Of a stretch of 64,000 nt of DNA, positions 1 to 8,183 are shown one piece after another. Source of the stretch: Pontibacter chinhatensis (GTDB lineage: Bacteria > Bacteroidota > Bacteroidia > Cytophagales > Hymenobacteraceae); contig NZ_FOOT01000001.1 in NCBI RefSeq assembly GCF_900113285.1, positions 1,116,001-1,180,000 on the forward strand. Reading direction: 5' to 3'. Made by a program: the position numbers and the translations under genes. The stretch's first letter is position 1. Each line of letters starts with the position of its first letter. The notes beneath the pieces are model-generated. The model did no database searches. It was not told where the DNA came from and saw only the letters and a program-made list of their open reading frames with translations.

Positions 1-398
1 AATGACTCTGAGCCATGCTTGCCCTGTTCTTTGTGGTGCACCTTATGCGCCATGTTTAAAGCTTTCAGGTAAACACTAGACGTTTTACCGAACAACTTTA
101 ACCGCCGGTGAATGAACACATCGTGAATCAGAAAGTAGGCGACCCCATACAGGGTAATGCCTGCGCCGATCCAGAACCTGTAATCTATGGGGTCAGTGCC
201 GAAGATGAAAAAAAGCATCGCCAGCGCCCCATAATAGGCAAAAAACAGGTCGTTCCACTCAAAAGCGTGTTGATGGCGTGTATGGTGCGACTTGTGCAGA
301 AACCACAGGAAGCCGTGCAATACATACTTATGCATGAGCCACGCCACGCCCTCCATCGCCACAAAAGTCAGAAGCATAACTCCGATGCCTGTCAGCAT
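1..398 (-). CDS. crtZ: beta-carotene hydroxylase CrtZ, 3' end cut by window edge
   Basis: Reading the minus strand from an ATG at 398 gives about 132 residues open to the window edge. The family adds hydroxyl groups to beta-ionone rings of carotenoids and sits in the cytoplasmic membrane. The typical N-terminal MEGVAWLMHKYVLHG block is present, followed by the histidine clusters that bind the di-iron centre: HKYVLH, HKSHH, HDVFIH and HKVHH. Hydrophobic stretches lie between these clusters, as expected for a membrane hydroxylase of the fatty-acid-hydroxylase superfamily. The gene follows the enoyl-CoA hydratase gene on the same strand with a 49-base gap, so they may share a transcript, although the two functions have no obvious link. 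The far C-terminus is outside the window. No convincing ribosome binding site is seen; ATG 398 is chosen because it gives the usual CrtZ start. Confidence 0.9.
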   Translation of the reverse strand, partial: MLTGIGVMLLTFVAMEGVAWLMHKYVLHGFLWFLHKSHHTRHQHAFEWNDLFFAYYGALAMLFFIFGTDPIDYRFWIGAGITLYGVAYFLIHDVFIHRRLKLFGKTSSVYLKALNMAHKVHHKEQGKHGSES

Positions 399-447
399 AC
401 ACAAAACAGCAAGTTTAAGGAATAGTTTAAAAAACTTAAACAGAAGG

Positions 448-1257
448 CTACCACTTTATTTCTTCTTTGTTCAGAAAAGCGGCAATTCCGCGCTGGCAGT
501 CCTCGCTACCGCGCGCCACGGCATTCATTTCGGCGGCATACTGCAGCCCCTCCTCCAGCGACATACTCTGTACACGGGCAACCATCTCTTTGGTTACCTC
601 CATACTTTGTCTGGAGTTCTCGGCGCAGAGTTTCTGGGCAAAGGCAAACACCCGCTCCTCCAACTCCTGCACGGGCACCACATAGTTTACCAAACCATAG
701 CGTTCGGCCTCCTCAGCCGATATTAAATCGCCTGTCAGCAGCAGCTGCTTGGCCCTCGACTCCCCTATTTTGCGCAGCAGGAACACCTTCACAATCGCCG
801 GGATAAAGCCGATTTTCACCTCTGTATAGCCAAACCGGGCTTCAGGAACGGTAAAACCAAAGTCGCAGATGGCAGCCAGCCCGCAACCGCCTGCAATGGC
901 GTGGCCGTGTATCTGGGCGATAACCACTTTCTTTAAAGTATAAATCAAACGGAAAAGCTCCATCAGGTGGGTAGAGTCCAGCAGGTTCTCGTGGTAATCG
1001 TTTTCCTGCAGGCGCTGGATGTACTCCAGGTCGGCACCGGCGCAAAATACTTTGCCCTCCGCCCGCAGCACAATCACTTTGCAGGCCTCGTCCTCCTCGG
1101 CGATGCTGAAAGCGCGCTTCAGTTCAGATACTACTTCATAGTTTAAAGCATTGCGTTTCTCTGCCCGGGCCAGGGTGATGTACCCTACCCGCTCTTTTAC
1201 CTCATAGTGCACGAACTCCATTGTCAGCCGCTCGGCCGTATTAGTCAGGTCAGTCAT
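448..1257 (-). CDS. enoyl-CoA hydratase/isomerase (crotonase) family protein
   Basis: A 269-residue crotonase-fold protein; members act on acyl-CoA thioesters in fatty acid, branched-chain amino acid or phenylacetate breakdown. The oxyanion-hole motif CAGADLEYIQ and the segment GHAIAGGCGLAAICD are visible, and the second acidic residue is retained in FGYTEVKIGFIP. The first catalytic Glu of classical hydratases (in GGGCELAMMCD of the rat enzyme) is Gly here, so it may be an isomerase or a specialised hydratase rather than a general enoyl-CoA hydratase. The start could instead be the Met at 1221 (MEFVHYEV), which fits the family better; the first 12 residues are therefore uncertain. It lies back to back with the TetR gene and next to the paa genes, suggesting a role in aromatic or acyl-CoA catabolism (inference). 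Confidence 0.85.
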   Translation of the reverse strand: MTDLTNTAERLTMEFVHYEVKERVGYITLARAEKRNALNYEVVSELKRAFSIAEEDEACKVIVLRAEGKVFCAGADLEYIQRLQENDYHENLLDSTHLMELFRLIYTLKKVVIAQIHGHAIAGGCGLAAICDFGFTVPEARFGYTEVKIGFIPAIVKVFLLRKIGESRAKQLLLTGDLISAEEAERYGLVNYVVPVQELEERVFAFAQKLCAENSRQSMEVTKEMVARVQSMSLEEGLQYAAEMNAVARGSEDCQRGIAAFLNKEEIKW

Positions 1258-1403
1258 GATGTTTGTCGTTTAGTAAATAAGGGCTTTGTAAATATACGGA
1301 ACCGCCGAAGCAACGCTACATTAAATCGGAGACATATGATTTCCCCTCAAAATACTTGGCCCGTACTCCTATAAACCTTCTAAAAGTATAAACGTTTATA
1401 AAA

Positions 1404-1425
1404 TAAATTTGCTAACGAACGTTAG
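1404..1425 (+). promoter_or_regulatory. -7 box plus palindromic operator of the TetR gene
   Basis: TAAATTTG at 1404-1411 is a perfect match to the Bacteroidetes -7 element TAnnTTTG. It is followed directly by CTAACGAACGTTAG (1412-1425), a palindrome with 6-base arms around AA. That is the size and symmetry expected of a TetR-family operator covering the transcription start. No good -33 TTG is found at the right distance. Autoregulation by the downstream regulator is inferred from position. Confidence 0.6.
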
Positions 1426-1450
1426 GTTGTGTATGTTTGTTACTTATGGT

Positions 1451-2026
1451 ATGGAAGCAGTATTGACCAGGAAAGAGCAAATCGAGAAGACCGCCACGGC
1501 CCTTTTTAAAAGCAAGGGATACGCGGCCACCTCAATGCGCGATCTGGCCAATGCGCTTGGCATCGAAGCCGCCAGCATTTACTCGCATATCCGATCAAAA
1601 GAGGAGATACTGCAGCGGGTGTGCTTTAAGATGGCCGACGAGTTTTTTGATGCCCTGGATGCCGCCGAAAGTATGGAAAGCACCGCCACCGTGCGCCTGC
1701 AGCGCGCCATTGCCGCCCATGTGCAGGTGCTGACGCAGAACACAGAAGCCTCGGCCGTTTTCCTGCACGAGTGGCGCCACCTGAGCGAGCCGCTGCACAG
1801 CAACTTTCTGGCCCTCCGCGATAAGTATGAGGCCCGCTTCCGGGAGATTATACACGAAGGCATTCAGCGCGGGGAGTTTACGGTGCCGGACGAAAAATTT
1901 GCCGTGCTTACCATACTTTCTGCCCTTAACTGGATACACACCTGGTACAAGCCAGAGGGTAAAATGACGCCAACAGAGATTGCCGAGAACCTATCGGAGA
2001 TGCTACTAAACGGCCTGCGGAGCTAA
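1451..2026 (+). CDS. TetR/AcrR family transcriptional regulator (probable regulator of the paa/acyl-CoA genes)
   Basis: A 191-residue regulator. The N-terminal helix-turn-helix is clear: RKEQIEKTATALFKSKGYAATSMRDLANALGIEAASIYSHIRSKEEIL. The remaining 130 residues are the helical ligand and dimerisation domain, with the PaaR/FadR-like look of acyl-CoA-responsive TetR proteins. The ATG at 1451 is preferred over upstream starts at 1409 and 1433 because the protein then begins just before the HTH, and because an earlier start would overlap the operator at 1412-1425. It is divergent from the crotonase gene and followed by paaA. A role as repressor of phenylacetate genes relieved by an acyl-CoA is inference from neighbours; the effector is unknown. 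Confidence 0.85.
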   Translation: MEAVLTRKEQIEKTATALFKSKGYAATSMRDLANALGIEAASIYSHIRSKEEILQRVCFKMADEFFDALDAAESMESTATVRLQRAIAAHVQVLTQNTEASAVFLHEWRHLSEPLHSNFLALRDKYEARFREIIHEGIQRGEFTVPDEKFAVLTILSALNWIHTWYKPEGKMTPTEIAENLSEMLLNGLRS

Positions 2027-2082
2027 CGCAAAGGCCATATACAATACCTACTCTCACCTTAATACACCTTAAACAAACAATC

Positions 2083-2106
2083 GCCGGGCTGGTAACGCGG
2101 CCCGGC
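2083..2106 (+). terminator. hairpin between tetR and paaA
   Basis: GCCGGGC (2083-2089) and GCCCGGC (2100-2106) form a perfect 7-bp GC stem with a 10-base loop, followed only by ACTTTTACC. It could end the TetR transcript or act as a 5' leader structure for paaA. The short T run makes termination uncertain. Confidence 0.45.
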
Positions 2107-2137
2107 ACTTTTACCGAACCCTAAAACTGTAAATACT

Positions 2138-3124
2138 ATGTACGGAGGAGGAAACGTTTTTGAGGCCACCAAGTTCGACACCTTGCAGAACGAAGACCCT
2201 GCAAAGCTGGCCGAGTTTGAGGCGCGCATCGCACGCGGCGAAAAAATAGAGCCTACTGACTGGATGCCGGAACTCTACCGCAAGCAGCTCATCCGCATGA
2301 TCGAGCAGCACGCGCACTCCGAGATCATCGGCGCCCTGCCTGAAGGTACGTGGATTACGCGTGCCCCCGGCTTCCGCCGCAAAATGGCCCAGATGGCCAA
2401 GGTGCAGGACGAGGTGGGCCATGCCCAGCTCCTATACTCTGCCGCCGAGACGCTGGGCAAGTCACGCGAGCAAATGCTGACCGACCTGATCAATGGCAAG
2501 TCCAAGTACTCGAACGTGTTTAACTACCCGGCTTTTACCTGGGCCGACTCCAATATTATCTCCTGGCTGATTGACGCGGGAGCAATCGTAAACCAGCTGG
2601 CCAACGCCAAGGGCAGCTACGGCCCGTACTGCCGTGCCCTGGACCGCATTTGCGCCGAGGAGGCCTTCCACCTGAAGTATGGCCACGATGCCGTGGTGCA
2701 CATGGCCACCGGTTCGCCTAAGCAGCGCGAGATGATTCAGGCCGCCCTCAACCGCTGGTGGACGCCTATTATGCACTTCTTCGGGCCACCCGACAAGATG
2801 AGCACGCACACCGAGATCCTGATGCGCTGGAAAGTGAAAATGGCCAGCAATGACGACATGCGCCAGCAGTTTCTGGACATGTACGTGCCCAAGATCTGGG
2901 AACTTGGCCTGACAGTTCCGGACCCGAACCTGAAGAAGAACCCGGAGACCGGTAAATGGGACTACACTGAGCCGGATTGGGAGGAGTTCAAGCGCGTCAT
3001 CAACGGAGATGGTCCATGTAACACCGAGCGCCTGGCCGTGAGACGCACTGCCGAAGAACGCGGCGCCTGGGTACGCCGTGCCCTGCTCCATCCGAAAGCA
3101 AAGTATGTGAAGCCGTTAGCCTAA
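2138..3124 (+). CDS. paaA: 1,2-phenylacetyl-CoA epoxidase, catalytic subunit A
   Basis: PaaA is the di-iron oxygenase subunit that turns phenylacetyl-CoA into its ring 1,2-epoxide in aerobic phenylacetate degradation. The protein has 328 residues, slightly longer than the E. coli enzyme. The ferritin-like helices carry the iron ligands: Glu in [12 protein letters not shown], the helix ending in [13 protein letters not shown], and [13 protein letters not shown]. It is the first gene of a paaABCD run on the plus strand; a 116-base gap with a hairpin separates it from paaB. A degenerate copy of the TetR operator half (ACCGAAC) lies at about 2113-2119, just upstream of the ATG, so control by the TetR protein is plausible but not shown. 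Confidence 0.96.
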   Translation: MYGGGNVFEATKFDTLQNEDPAKLAEFEARIARGEKIEPTDWMPELYRKQLIRMIEQHAHSEIIGALPEGTWITRAPGFRRKMAQMAKVQDEVGHAQLLYSAAETLGKSREQMLTDLINGKSKYSNVFNYPAFTWADSNIISWLIDAGAIVNQLANAKGSYGPYCRALDRICAEEAFHLKYGHDAVVHMATGSPKQREMIQAALNRWWTPIMHFFGPPDKMSTHTEILMRWKVKMASNDDMRQQFLDMYVPKIWELGLTVPDPNLKKNPETGKWDYTEPDWEEFKRVINGDGPCNTERLAVRRTAEERGAWVRRALLHPKAKYVKPLA

Positions 3125-3140
3125 AAGCGTAACGGCTTCA

Positions 3141-3207
3141 GTTAAAAGTTGAGAGTTAAGAGTTAAAAATGATTCACTCAAACAACTCTTAGCTCTCAAC
3201 TTTTAAC
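3141..3207 (+). repeat. long intergenic hairpin of the TTAACTTTTAACTCT type
   Basis: The arms at 3141-3164 and 3184-3207 are 24 bases long and complementary except at one position that would be a G-U pair in RNA. The sequence is made of repeated TTAAC/AACTCTTAAC words, and the tail continues to 3240. Similar words recur at 10882-10926, near 39295 and near 63140. It could stabilise or attenuate the paaA-paaB transcript. Confidence 0.6.
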
Positions 3208-3240
3208 TCTTAACTAATCAAGGCTCTTAACTCATAACTT

Positions 3241-3876
3241 ATGTCTTTGACATCATTAGACCCGAGAGTAACCCGATTGAACCTGCCCGAGGGCGAACTG
3301 CCTCCTGCGGAGCCAAAGCCTGAGCTGGATCAGTTTGAAACCTACGAGACTTTCCATCAGAAAAAAGAAGGCGCTGCTTATACTTATGTAGGGCCGGTGC
3401 ATGCCCCTAACGAGGAGGTCGCTTTCCTTTTCTCGAAGGAGCAATACAGCCGCCGCGCCGCCTGCAGTGGCATGTGGGTGGCCCGCACCTCGCACATCAT
3501 GGTAACGCCCTATGTAGGCGATGCTGAGAACGTGTACGACGTGATCCGCCTGGAGGAGCCCACCGAGCGCAGCGAACAGCGGGAGCCTTACGAAATCTTC
3601 CACCTGAAGAAGCGTGGCAAAGCCCATACCCATGCCGGTCGTGTGATAGCCACCTCCTACCAGGAGGCGCTGCAAGAGGCAAAGCAGCAGTTCGGCGACA
3701 AAGGCCCAATTGTGAATGTGTGGGTGGTAAAGTCGAAACATGTGCTGCAGTCGGCCGAAGAGGACAAGGACATGTGGCTGACGGTGCCCGAAAAGAAGTA
3801 TCGCGAAGCCACCGCCTATAAGGTGATGGACAAGATCACAAAGTATAAGGAGGAACAAAAAAGTACAGCCCCATAA
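3241..3876 (+). CDS. paaB: 1,2-phenylacetyl-CoA epoxidase subunit B with two PaaB domains in tandem
   Basis: PaaB is a small structural subunit of the epoxidase; the E. coli protein is about 95 residues. This one has 211 and contains the fold twice. Copy 1 (about 31-105) has FETYETFHQKKEGAAYTYVG and copy 2 (about 114-195) has EPYEIFHLKKRGKAHTHAG. In both, the motif is followed by an alanine-rich helix and a WVARTSHI or WVVKSKHV strand. The copies are similar but not identical, so this is an old duplication or fusion rather than an assembly artefact. Its stop TAA shares one base with the paaC ATG (TAATG), so the two are translationally coupled. Confidence 0.92.
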   Translation: MSLTSLDPRVTRLNLPEGELPPAEPKPELDQFETYETFHQKKEGAAYTYVGPVHAPNEEVAFLFSKEQYSRRAACSGMWVARTSHIMVTPYVGDAENVYDVIRLEEPTERSEQREPYEIFHLKKRGKAHTHAGRVIATSYQEALQEAKQQFGDKGPIVNVWVVKSKHVLQSAEEDKDMWLTVPEKKYREATAYKVMDKITKYKEEQKSTAP

Positions 3877-4631
3877 TGAACGAGCAAGCGATAAAAGACC
3901 TGTTATACAAACTGGCCGACGACCAGCTTATACTTGGCCACCGCAACTCCGAGTGGACCGGCTTCGGCCCGATACTGGAGGAGGACATTGCCTTCTCGTC
4001 GATGGCGCAGGATAAGATTGGGCATAGCCTGGCATTTTATACGTTGCTGCAGGAGCTTGGCGAGGCTGACCCGGACACAGTGGCGTTTACGCGCAACGCC
4101 AACCAGTTCCACAACAGCCAGTTGGTTGAGCTGCCAAACGGCGAGTATGACTTTAGTTTAATTCGCCACTTCCTCTTTGACAACGCTGAAATCATCCGCT
4201 TTGAGATGCTGAGCCAGTCGAGCTACGAGCCGATTGCCAAGGTAGCCACCAAACTAAAGGGCGAGGTGAAGTACCACGTGCTGCACGCCAACACCTGGAT
4301 AAAGAACCTCGGCTCCTCCACGGAAGAAGCCATACTTCGTCTGCAGTCATCGCTAAACGAGGCGCTGCCCTATGCCCTGGGAATGTTCGAACCCTCAAAG
4401 TATGAGCAGGAGCTGATTGATTCTGGTGTGTACGCAGGAGAAGAAGCAGTGAAAGCGGAATGGCTCAAGCGCATACAGGCTGTCATCGAAAAGACGGAGC
4501 TGAAGCTGCCTGACCTGGAAAGTATAGCCCCCAGGTATGGCGGACGCTATGGCAACCACACCGAGCACCTGCAGCCGCTGCTGGACGAGATGGCCGAGGT
4601 CTTCAAAATTGACCCGACTGCTGAATGGTAA
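3876..4631 (+). CDS. paaC: 1,2-phenylacetyl-CoA epoxidase subunit C
   Basis: PaaC is the ferritin-like partner of PaaA; it has lost iron binding in characterised members and supports assembly of the A-C heterodimer. The 251 residues have the typical start (AIKDLLYKLADDQLILGHRNSEWTGFGP), the SSMAQDKIGHSLAFYTLLQELGE helix, RFEMLSQSS, and the C-terminal GGRYGNHTEHLQPLLDEMAEV. It overlaps paaB by one base. A 13-bp inverted repeat follows before paaD. Confidence 0.95.
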   Translation: MNEQAIKDLLYKLADDQLILGHRNSEWTGFGPILEEDIAFSSMAQDKIGHSLAFYTLLQELGEADPDTVAFTRNANQFHNSQLVELPNGEYDFSLIRHFLFDNAEIIRFEMLSQSSYEPIAKVATKLKGEVKYHVLHANTWIKNLGSSTEEAILRLQSSLNEALPYALGMFEPSKYEQELIDSGVYAGEEAVKAEWLKRIQAVIEKTELKLPDLESIAPRYGGRYGNHTEHLQPLLDEMAEVFKIDPTAEW

Positions 4632-4652
4632 TTTTTTGACGAAATATCTTTT

Positions 4653-4708
4653 TGACAAAGGACAACCGACTCTATTCATAAGTAACGCATCTCTTTTGTC
4701 CTTTGTCA
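4653..4708 (+). repeat. 13-bp inverted repeat between paaC and paaD
   Basis: TGACAAAGGACAA (4653-4665) and its exact complement (4696-4708) flank a 30-base loop. There is no T tract, so it is more likely an mRNA stability element or intergenic repeat than a terminator. Confidence 0.5.
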
Positions 4709-4735
4709 CATAGTCTTTTGTCTAGTATCCAAATT

Positions 4736-5221
4736 ATGAACCTGACCAAAGAACACATATTAACCTTGCTGGAGGAGGTGAAAGACCCGGAGATTCCGGT
4801 GCTGTCGCTGGTGGATTTGGGGGTGATTACGGGGGTGGACATTTCGGAAGAGAACCACGTAACCGTAAACATGACGCCAACCTTTGCCGGCTGTCCGGCC
4901 ATGGACTACATGAAAAAGGACGTGGAGCGCACTCTGGAGAAGTATGGCATCAGCAAGTATACGGTTAACATGAGTTTCGACAAACCTTGGGACAGCAACA
5001 AGCTTAGCGAGAGAGGCCGGCAGCATCTAAAAGAATTTGGCCTCGCCCCGCCGCCCAAGTATGACCTGATCCTGGACCTGGATATTCTGGAGCACGTCAG
5101 GTGCCCTTACTGCGACAGCGAGGATACCACCCTTAGAACCCCTTTCGGCCCCACGCTTTGCCGCTCCATGCACTACTGCAACAACTGCCGCCAGATGTTC
5201 GAGCAGTTTAAGCCGCTATAG
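4736..5221 (+). CDS. paaD: phenylacetate-CoA epoxidase assembly protein PaaD (MIP18/SufT-like)
   Basis: PaaD helps mature the epoxidase, probably in Fe-S or di-iron assembly. The 161-residue protein starts MNLTKEHILTLLEEVKDPE at the ATG 4736; an in-frame start at 4703 would lie in the upstream inverted repeat and is rejected. The DUF59/MIP18 fold is shown by KDPEIPVLSLVDLGVI and by the TFAGCPAMDYM segment with its reactive Cys. The C-terminus has zinc-ribbon pairs, CPYC and CNNC, as in PaaD of other bacteria. It ends the plus-strand paa block and is followed by a strong hairpin. Confidence 0.93.
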   Translation: MNLTKEHILTLLEEVKDPEIPVLSLVDLGVITGVDISEENHVTVNMTPTFAGCPAMDYMKKDVERTLEKYGISKYTVNMSFDKPWDSNKLSERGRQHLKEFGLAPPPKYDLILDLDILEHVRCPYCDSEDTTLRTPFGPTLCRSMHYCNNCRQMFEQFKPL

Positions 5222-5240
5222 ACAACCCATAAAGTATAAA

Positions 5241-5277
5241 CCAGAAGCGCCGGCTATACTTTAGCCGGCGCTTCTGG
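5241..5277. terminator. bidirectional terminator between paaD and the META lipoprotein gene
   Basis: A perfect 16-bp GC-rich stem (5241-5256 with 5262-5277) has the loop TACTT. AAGTATA words flank it at about 5232 and 5285. The genes on either side converge. Confidence 0.85.
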
Positions 5278-5294
5278 TATTTGGAAAGTATAAA

Positions 5295-6098
5295 TTACTT
5301 CTCAGGCTGTAGTACCATCACCTCAGTTCCGTTATGCAGCAGCCGCAGCTTATCTTTCTCAATCTGGTACTCAAACTCGCGCTTACTCAGCTCCTGTAGC
5401 ACCTGATTTTCAATTTCCATATCCGGGCAGGCCATGCGGGTAGCGGCTATTGCGCCAAAGTATAACTTGTTACCTCGGGCCTCCATACTTCCGGAGATAC
5501 GGTTGCAGCCCGCGTTGCCAGACACTCTGCTTTCAGACAGAGAAAAACTCAGGAAGGGCAAACGCTCACCGGTCACCTCTTTCCCACGAAGTTGCTGCAG
5601 CAACCAGGTTCGCTCCAGCCTGGCGTCGCTGAGGTAGTTGCCGCAGCCGCTATACTCCTGGCCTTTGTAGCGCACCGCTACCGTGTAAGGGGATTTTTTT
5701 CCAGACATCGTATCCTCGCAGGGCTGGCGCAACAGTCTTATTTCCAAAGGTCCGGAACTTGTCTGTGCTTTGTAGACGGTCCCTTCCTCCCCGGAAACCT
5801 TTTCAGCAGCCGGCATCGGTATTTTTATACTTTGGTCTCCCTCACTCAGCGTCCTAAACGTAAGCTGGCCTTCCTCATCCAGCTCCAGCGACCAGAACGG
5901 CTCGTTTCCTGTGGCAACAAAATCAATACCCTGCTCAAACTTCTCTTGCCAGAGCTTCGGGTTGTCCTCCACCTGCTCTGGTGTGGCAGCTTTCTGCGTA
6001 TCGGTTTGCTGATGAGTAACCGCTTTTTTAGAGGCACACGAACTGACCAGCAAAAGTATGAACAGTGACAGGGGCAGGTAAAATTTGGTTTTTAACAT
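5295..6098 (-). CDS. lipoprotein with COG3650-like and META (HslJ/DUF306) domains
   Basis: The start at 6098 gives 267 residues beginning with a lipoprotein signal peptide (MLKTKFYLPLSLFILLLVSSC, Cys as lipid site). The first half (about 55-150) contains FVATGNEPFWSLEL, typical of the COG3650-type domain. The second half (about 160-265) is a META domain with GNAGCNRISG and ATRMACPDMEIE. META proteins such as E. coli HslJ are linked to heat or novobiocin stress; the exact role here is unknown. An upstream in-frame start at 6164 would add 22 residues before the signal peptide and is rejected. It is a monocistronic gene between two hairpins. Confidence 0.85.
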   Translation of the reverse strand: MLKTKFYLPLSLFILLLVSSCASKKAVTHQQTDTQKAATPEQVEDNPKLWQEKFEQGIDFVATGNEPFWSLELDEEGQLTFRTLSEGDQSIKIPMPAAEKVSGEEGTVYKAQTSSGPLEIRLLRQPCEDTMSGKKSPYTVAVRYKGQEYSGCGNYLSDARLERTWLLQQLRGKEVTGERLPFLSFSLSESRVSGNAGCNRISGSMEARGNKLYFGAIAATRMACPDMEIENQVLQELSKREFEYQIEKDKLRLLHNGTEVMVLQPEK

Positions 6099-6271
6099 AG
6101 TTTTAGTAGAATAATGGGTAACATAATTAACGTTTTCCGCTCTGCTGCGGACGCTCAACCCCAAACCAAAAGCTATGCCAGTATTAAGCTTCTGCTATAC
6201 TTTCTCTTTGCCAGGAATACCGCTACAGAAGTAACACTCCGGTAACCAGACTTATACCTCTTAAAAAAAAG

Positions 6272-6308
6272 AATCGCCCCGCTGCCAAGTGACGACAGCG
6301 GGGCGATT
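6272..6308 (-). terminator. terminator of the M3 peptidase gene
   Basis: A perfect 13-bp stem (6272-6284 with 6296-6308) with an 11-base loop. Read on the minus strand it is followed by TCTTTTTTTTAAG, a classic intrinsic terminator directly after the peptidase stop at 6334. Confidence 0.9.
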
Positions 6309-6333
6309 TATAAGTATAAACTGGAACCTGTAC

Positions 6334-8067
6334 TTATAGCTTCTCCATTTCGCCACGTACAAAATCCACCAGGCTCTTGATGTACTCGGTGCTGAAGTCG
6401 AACTTGATGCCAGCCGCCTCATATACTTCGCCGATGGATACCGTGTAGCCGAGGCTCAGGGCGCGTTTGTAAGCCGCTAGCCCTTCGGCAGTGTTCTCCT
6501 TGTAGTTTTTCCAGACAGCAATGGCGCCGAGCTGGGCCATGGCATACTCGATGTAGTAGAATGGCACTTCGTAGATGTGCAGCTGTTTCTGCCACATAAA
6601 CGGTTTATACTTCTCCAGCCCCTGCCAGCTTACGGTTTTGTGGTTGAAGGTCTCGAAAATATTCAGCCATTCCTGATGGCGCTGCTCCTGCGTTTGCTCT
6701 GGATGCTCGTAAATCCAGTGCTGGAACTTGTCCACGGTAGCCACCCACGGGAAGGTTTCCAGCACGCTCTCCAGGTGTGTTTTCTTGGCGCGGCGCAGTT
6801 CGTCTTCATCCTCAAAGAAAGCATCCCAGTAATCCATCGAAATCAGCTCCATCGACATAGAGGCCAGCTCAGCTACCTCTGACGGCGGATGCTTGAAGGA
6901 GTTAAGCCACAAGTCGCGGGTAAGGAAAGAATGTACCGCGTGGCCGCCTTCGTGCAGCATGGTGATCACATCGCGCAGGCTGGAAGTAGCATTCATAAAA
7001 ATAAACGGCACCCCGATCTCATCCAGCGGGTAGTTATAGCCGCCCGGCGCCTTTCCCTTTCTCGATTCTAGGTCCAGGTGCCCCATCTCGCGCATAATAG
7101 CCAGGCAGTCGCCCAGGTAGGTATCCAGCCTGTAGAAAACCTGTATCGTTTTCTCTAAAAGCTCCTCCCCTTTCTTAAAGGGCTCCAGCGGCTTTTTGCC
7201 ACTCGGGTCCACGTCCAGGTCCCATGGCCGGAGCGTATCCAGCTCCAGCTGTTGCTTGCGCTCTTCATCAATTTGCGTGAGCAGGGGCACGATGGTTTCT
7301 TCGATGGAAGTATGGAAGTCGAAGCAATCCTGCGGCGTATAGTCGAAGCGGCCCATGGCGGCAAACATATAGTCGCGGAAGTTCTCAAAATCAGCGTTGG
7401 CTGCTACCTGGTGGCGCAGCTTCAACAGCTCGTCGAACAGGTTGTCCAGCTTTTCGTGATCCTGGTAGCGACGCTCCTGCACGGCGCGCCAGGCCTCTTC
7501 CCGCACCGTGCGGTCTGTGCGCTTCAGGCGGTCTGCAGCACGCTGCAGGGTCATTTCCTCCCCGTCCAGCGTCACGGTCATGGCACCGGTAATTGCCGCA
7601 TATTGTTGCTGCTTGGTGCTGATTTCCGTTTGCAACGGCACGTTCTCTTCCCGGAAAATTTCCAACGCCCGCTCTACTCCACGCAGGTAAATCTTGTACT
7701 TTTCCTTGTCAAGCCCGTTCACGTATGGCGAGTGCATCAGCTTCAGATTCAGTTCGTGGTCCAGTGGCGCAATGTTGGGTTCTATCTCCGAAACGAAGTA
7801 CTGAAAAGCCTTTGTAGTTTCCTCATCCTGCGTGTTGCAGGTCATGCGGATGTAGCGCCAGCCCAAGTCCTCAGAAAGCACGCTTTCAAGCTCGCTGCGG
7901 TCGTGCATCCACTGCTCCAGCTCTTCTACACTGTTTATTTGGCGGGCCTGTAACTCCTCGAAGTATGGTTGTATGGTTTCCCACTTCTCTACCTTAAAAT
8001 CTTCAGAGAGGTAGGTACGCGGCAAACGCTTGGGTATGGTAAGGTCAGGTGTATGGTGTATTGTCAT
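6334..8067 (-). CDS. pepF: M3 family oligoendopeptidase F
   Basis: A 577-residue zinc metallopeptidase that cleaves short peptides in the cytosol. The zinc motif MLHEGGHAVHSF (HExxH form) lies near residue 370, followed by the third ligand region EVAELASMSMELIS. The N-terminal oligoendopeptidase-F helical domain covers roughly residues 100-190. The family substrate region IEYAMAQLGAIAVW is near the C-terminus. The ATG at 8067 (MTIHHTPDLTIPKRLPRTYLS) is preferred to an in-frame start 18 codons upstream. It is the only gene on its transcript and has its own terminator. Confidence 0.93.
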   Translation of the reverse strand: MTIHHTPDLTIPKRLPRTYLSEDFKVEKWETIQPYFEELQARQINSVEELEQWMHDRSELESVLSEDLGWRYIRMTCNTQDEETTKAFQYFVSEIEPNIAPLDHELNLKLMHSPYVNGLDKEKYKIYLRGVERALEIFREENVPLQTEISTKQQQYAAITGAMTVTLDGEEMTLQRAADRLKRTDRTVREEAWRAVQERRYQDHEKLDNLFDELLKLRHQVAANADFENFRDYMFAAMGRFDYTPQDCFDFHTSIEETIVPLLTQIDEERKQQLELDTLRPWDLDVDPSGKKPLEPFKKGEELLEKTIQVFYRLDTYLGDCLAIMREMGHLDLESRKGKAPGGYNYPLDEIGVPFIFMNATSSLRDVITMLHEGGHAVHSFLTRDLWLNSFKHPPSEVAELASMSMELISMDYWDAFFEDEDELRRAKKTHLESVLETFPWVATVDKFQHWIYEHPEQTQEQRHQEWLNIFETFNHKTVSWQGLEKYKPFMWQKQLHIYEVPFYYIEYAMAQLGAIAVWKNYKENTAEGLAAYKRALSLGYTVSIGEVYEAAGIKFDFSTEYIKSLVDFVRGEMEKL

Positions 8068-8183
8068 TACAGCAATGTATATTTCAGAAGTACAATATAG
8101 GCACTTCTTACGAAAGTACAAATAAATAAGCAGAAGCTGGAAAAATCTCCACAGATTCTGCTTATGTATACGATAGTTTTGGC

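Noticed and set aside
108..726. Plus-strand reading frames over the first 700 bases
   Set aside because: They are opposite crtZ and the crotonase gene, whose minus-strand proteins have clear family motifs.
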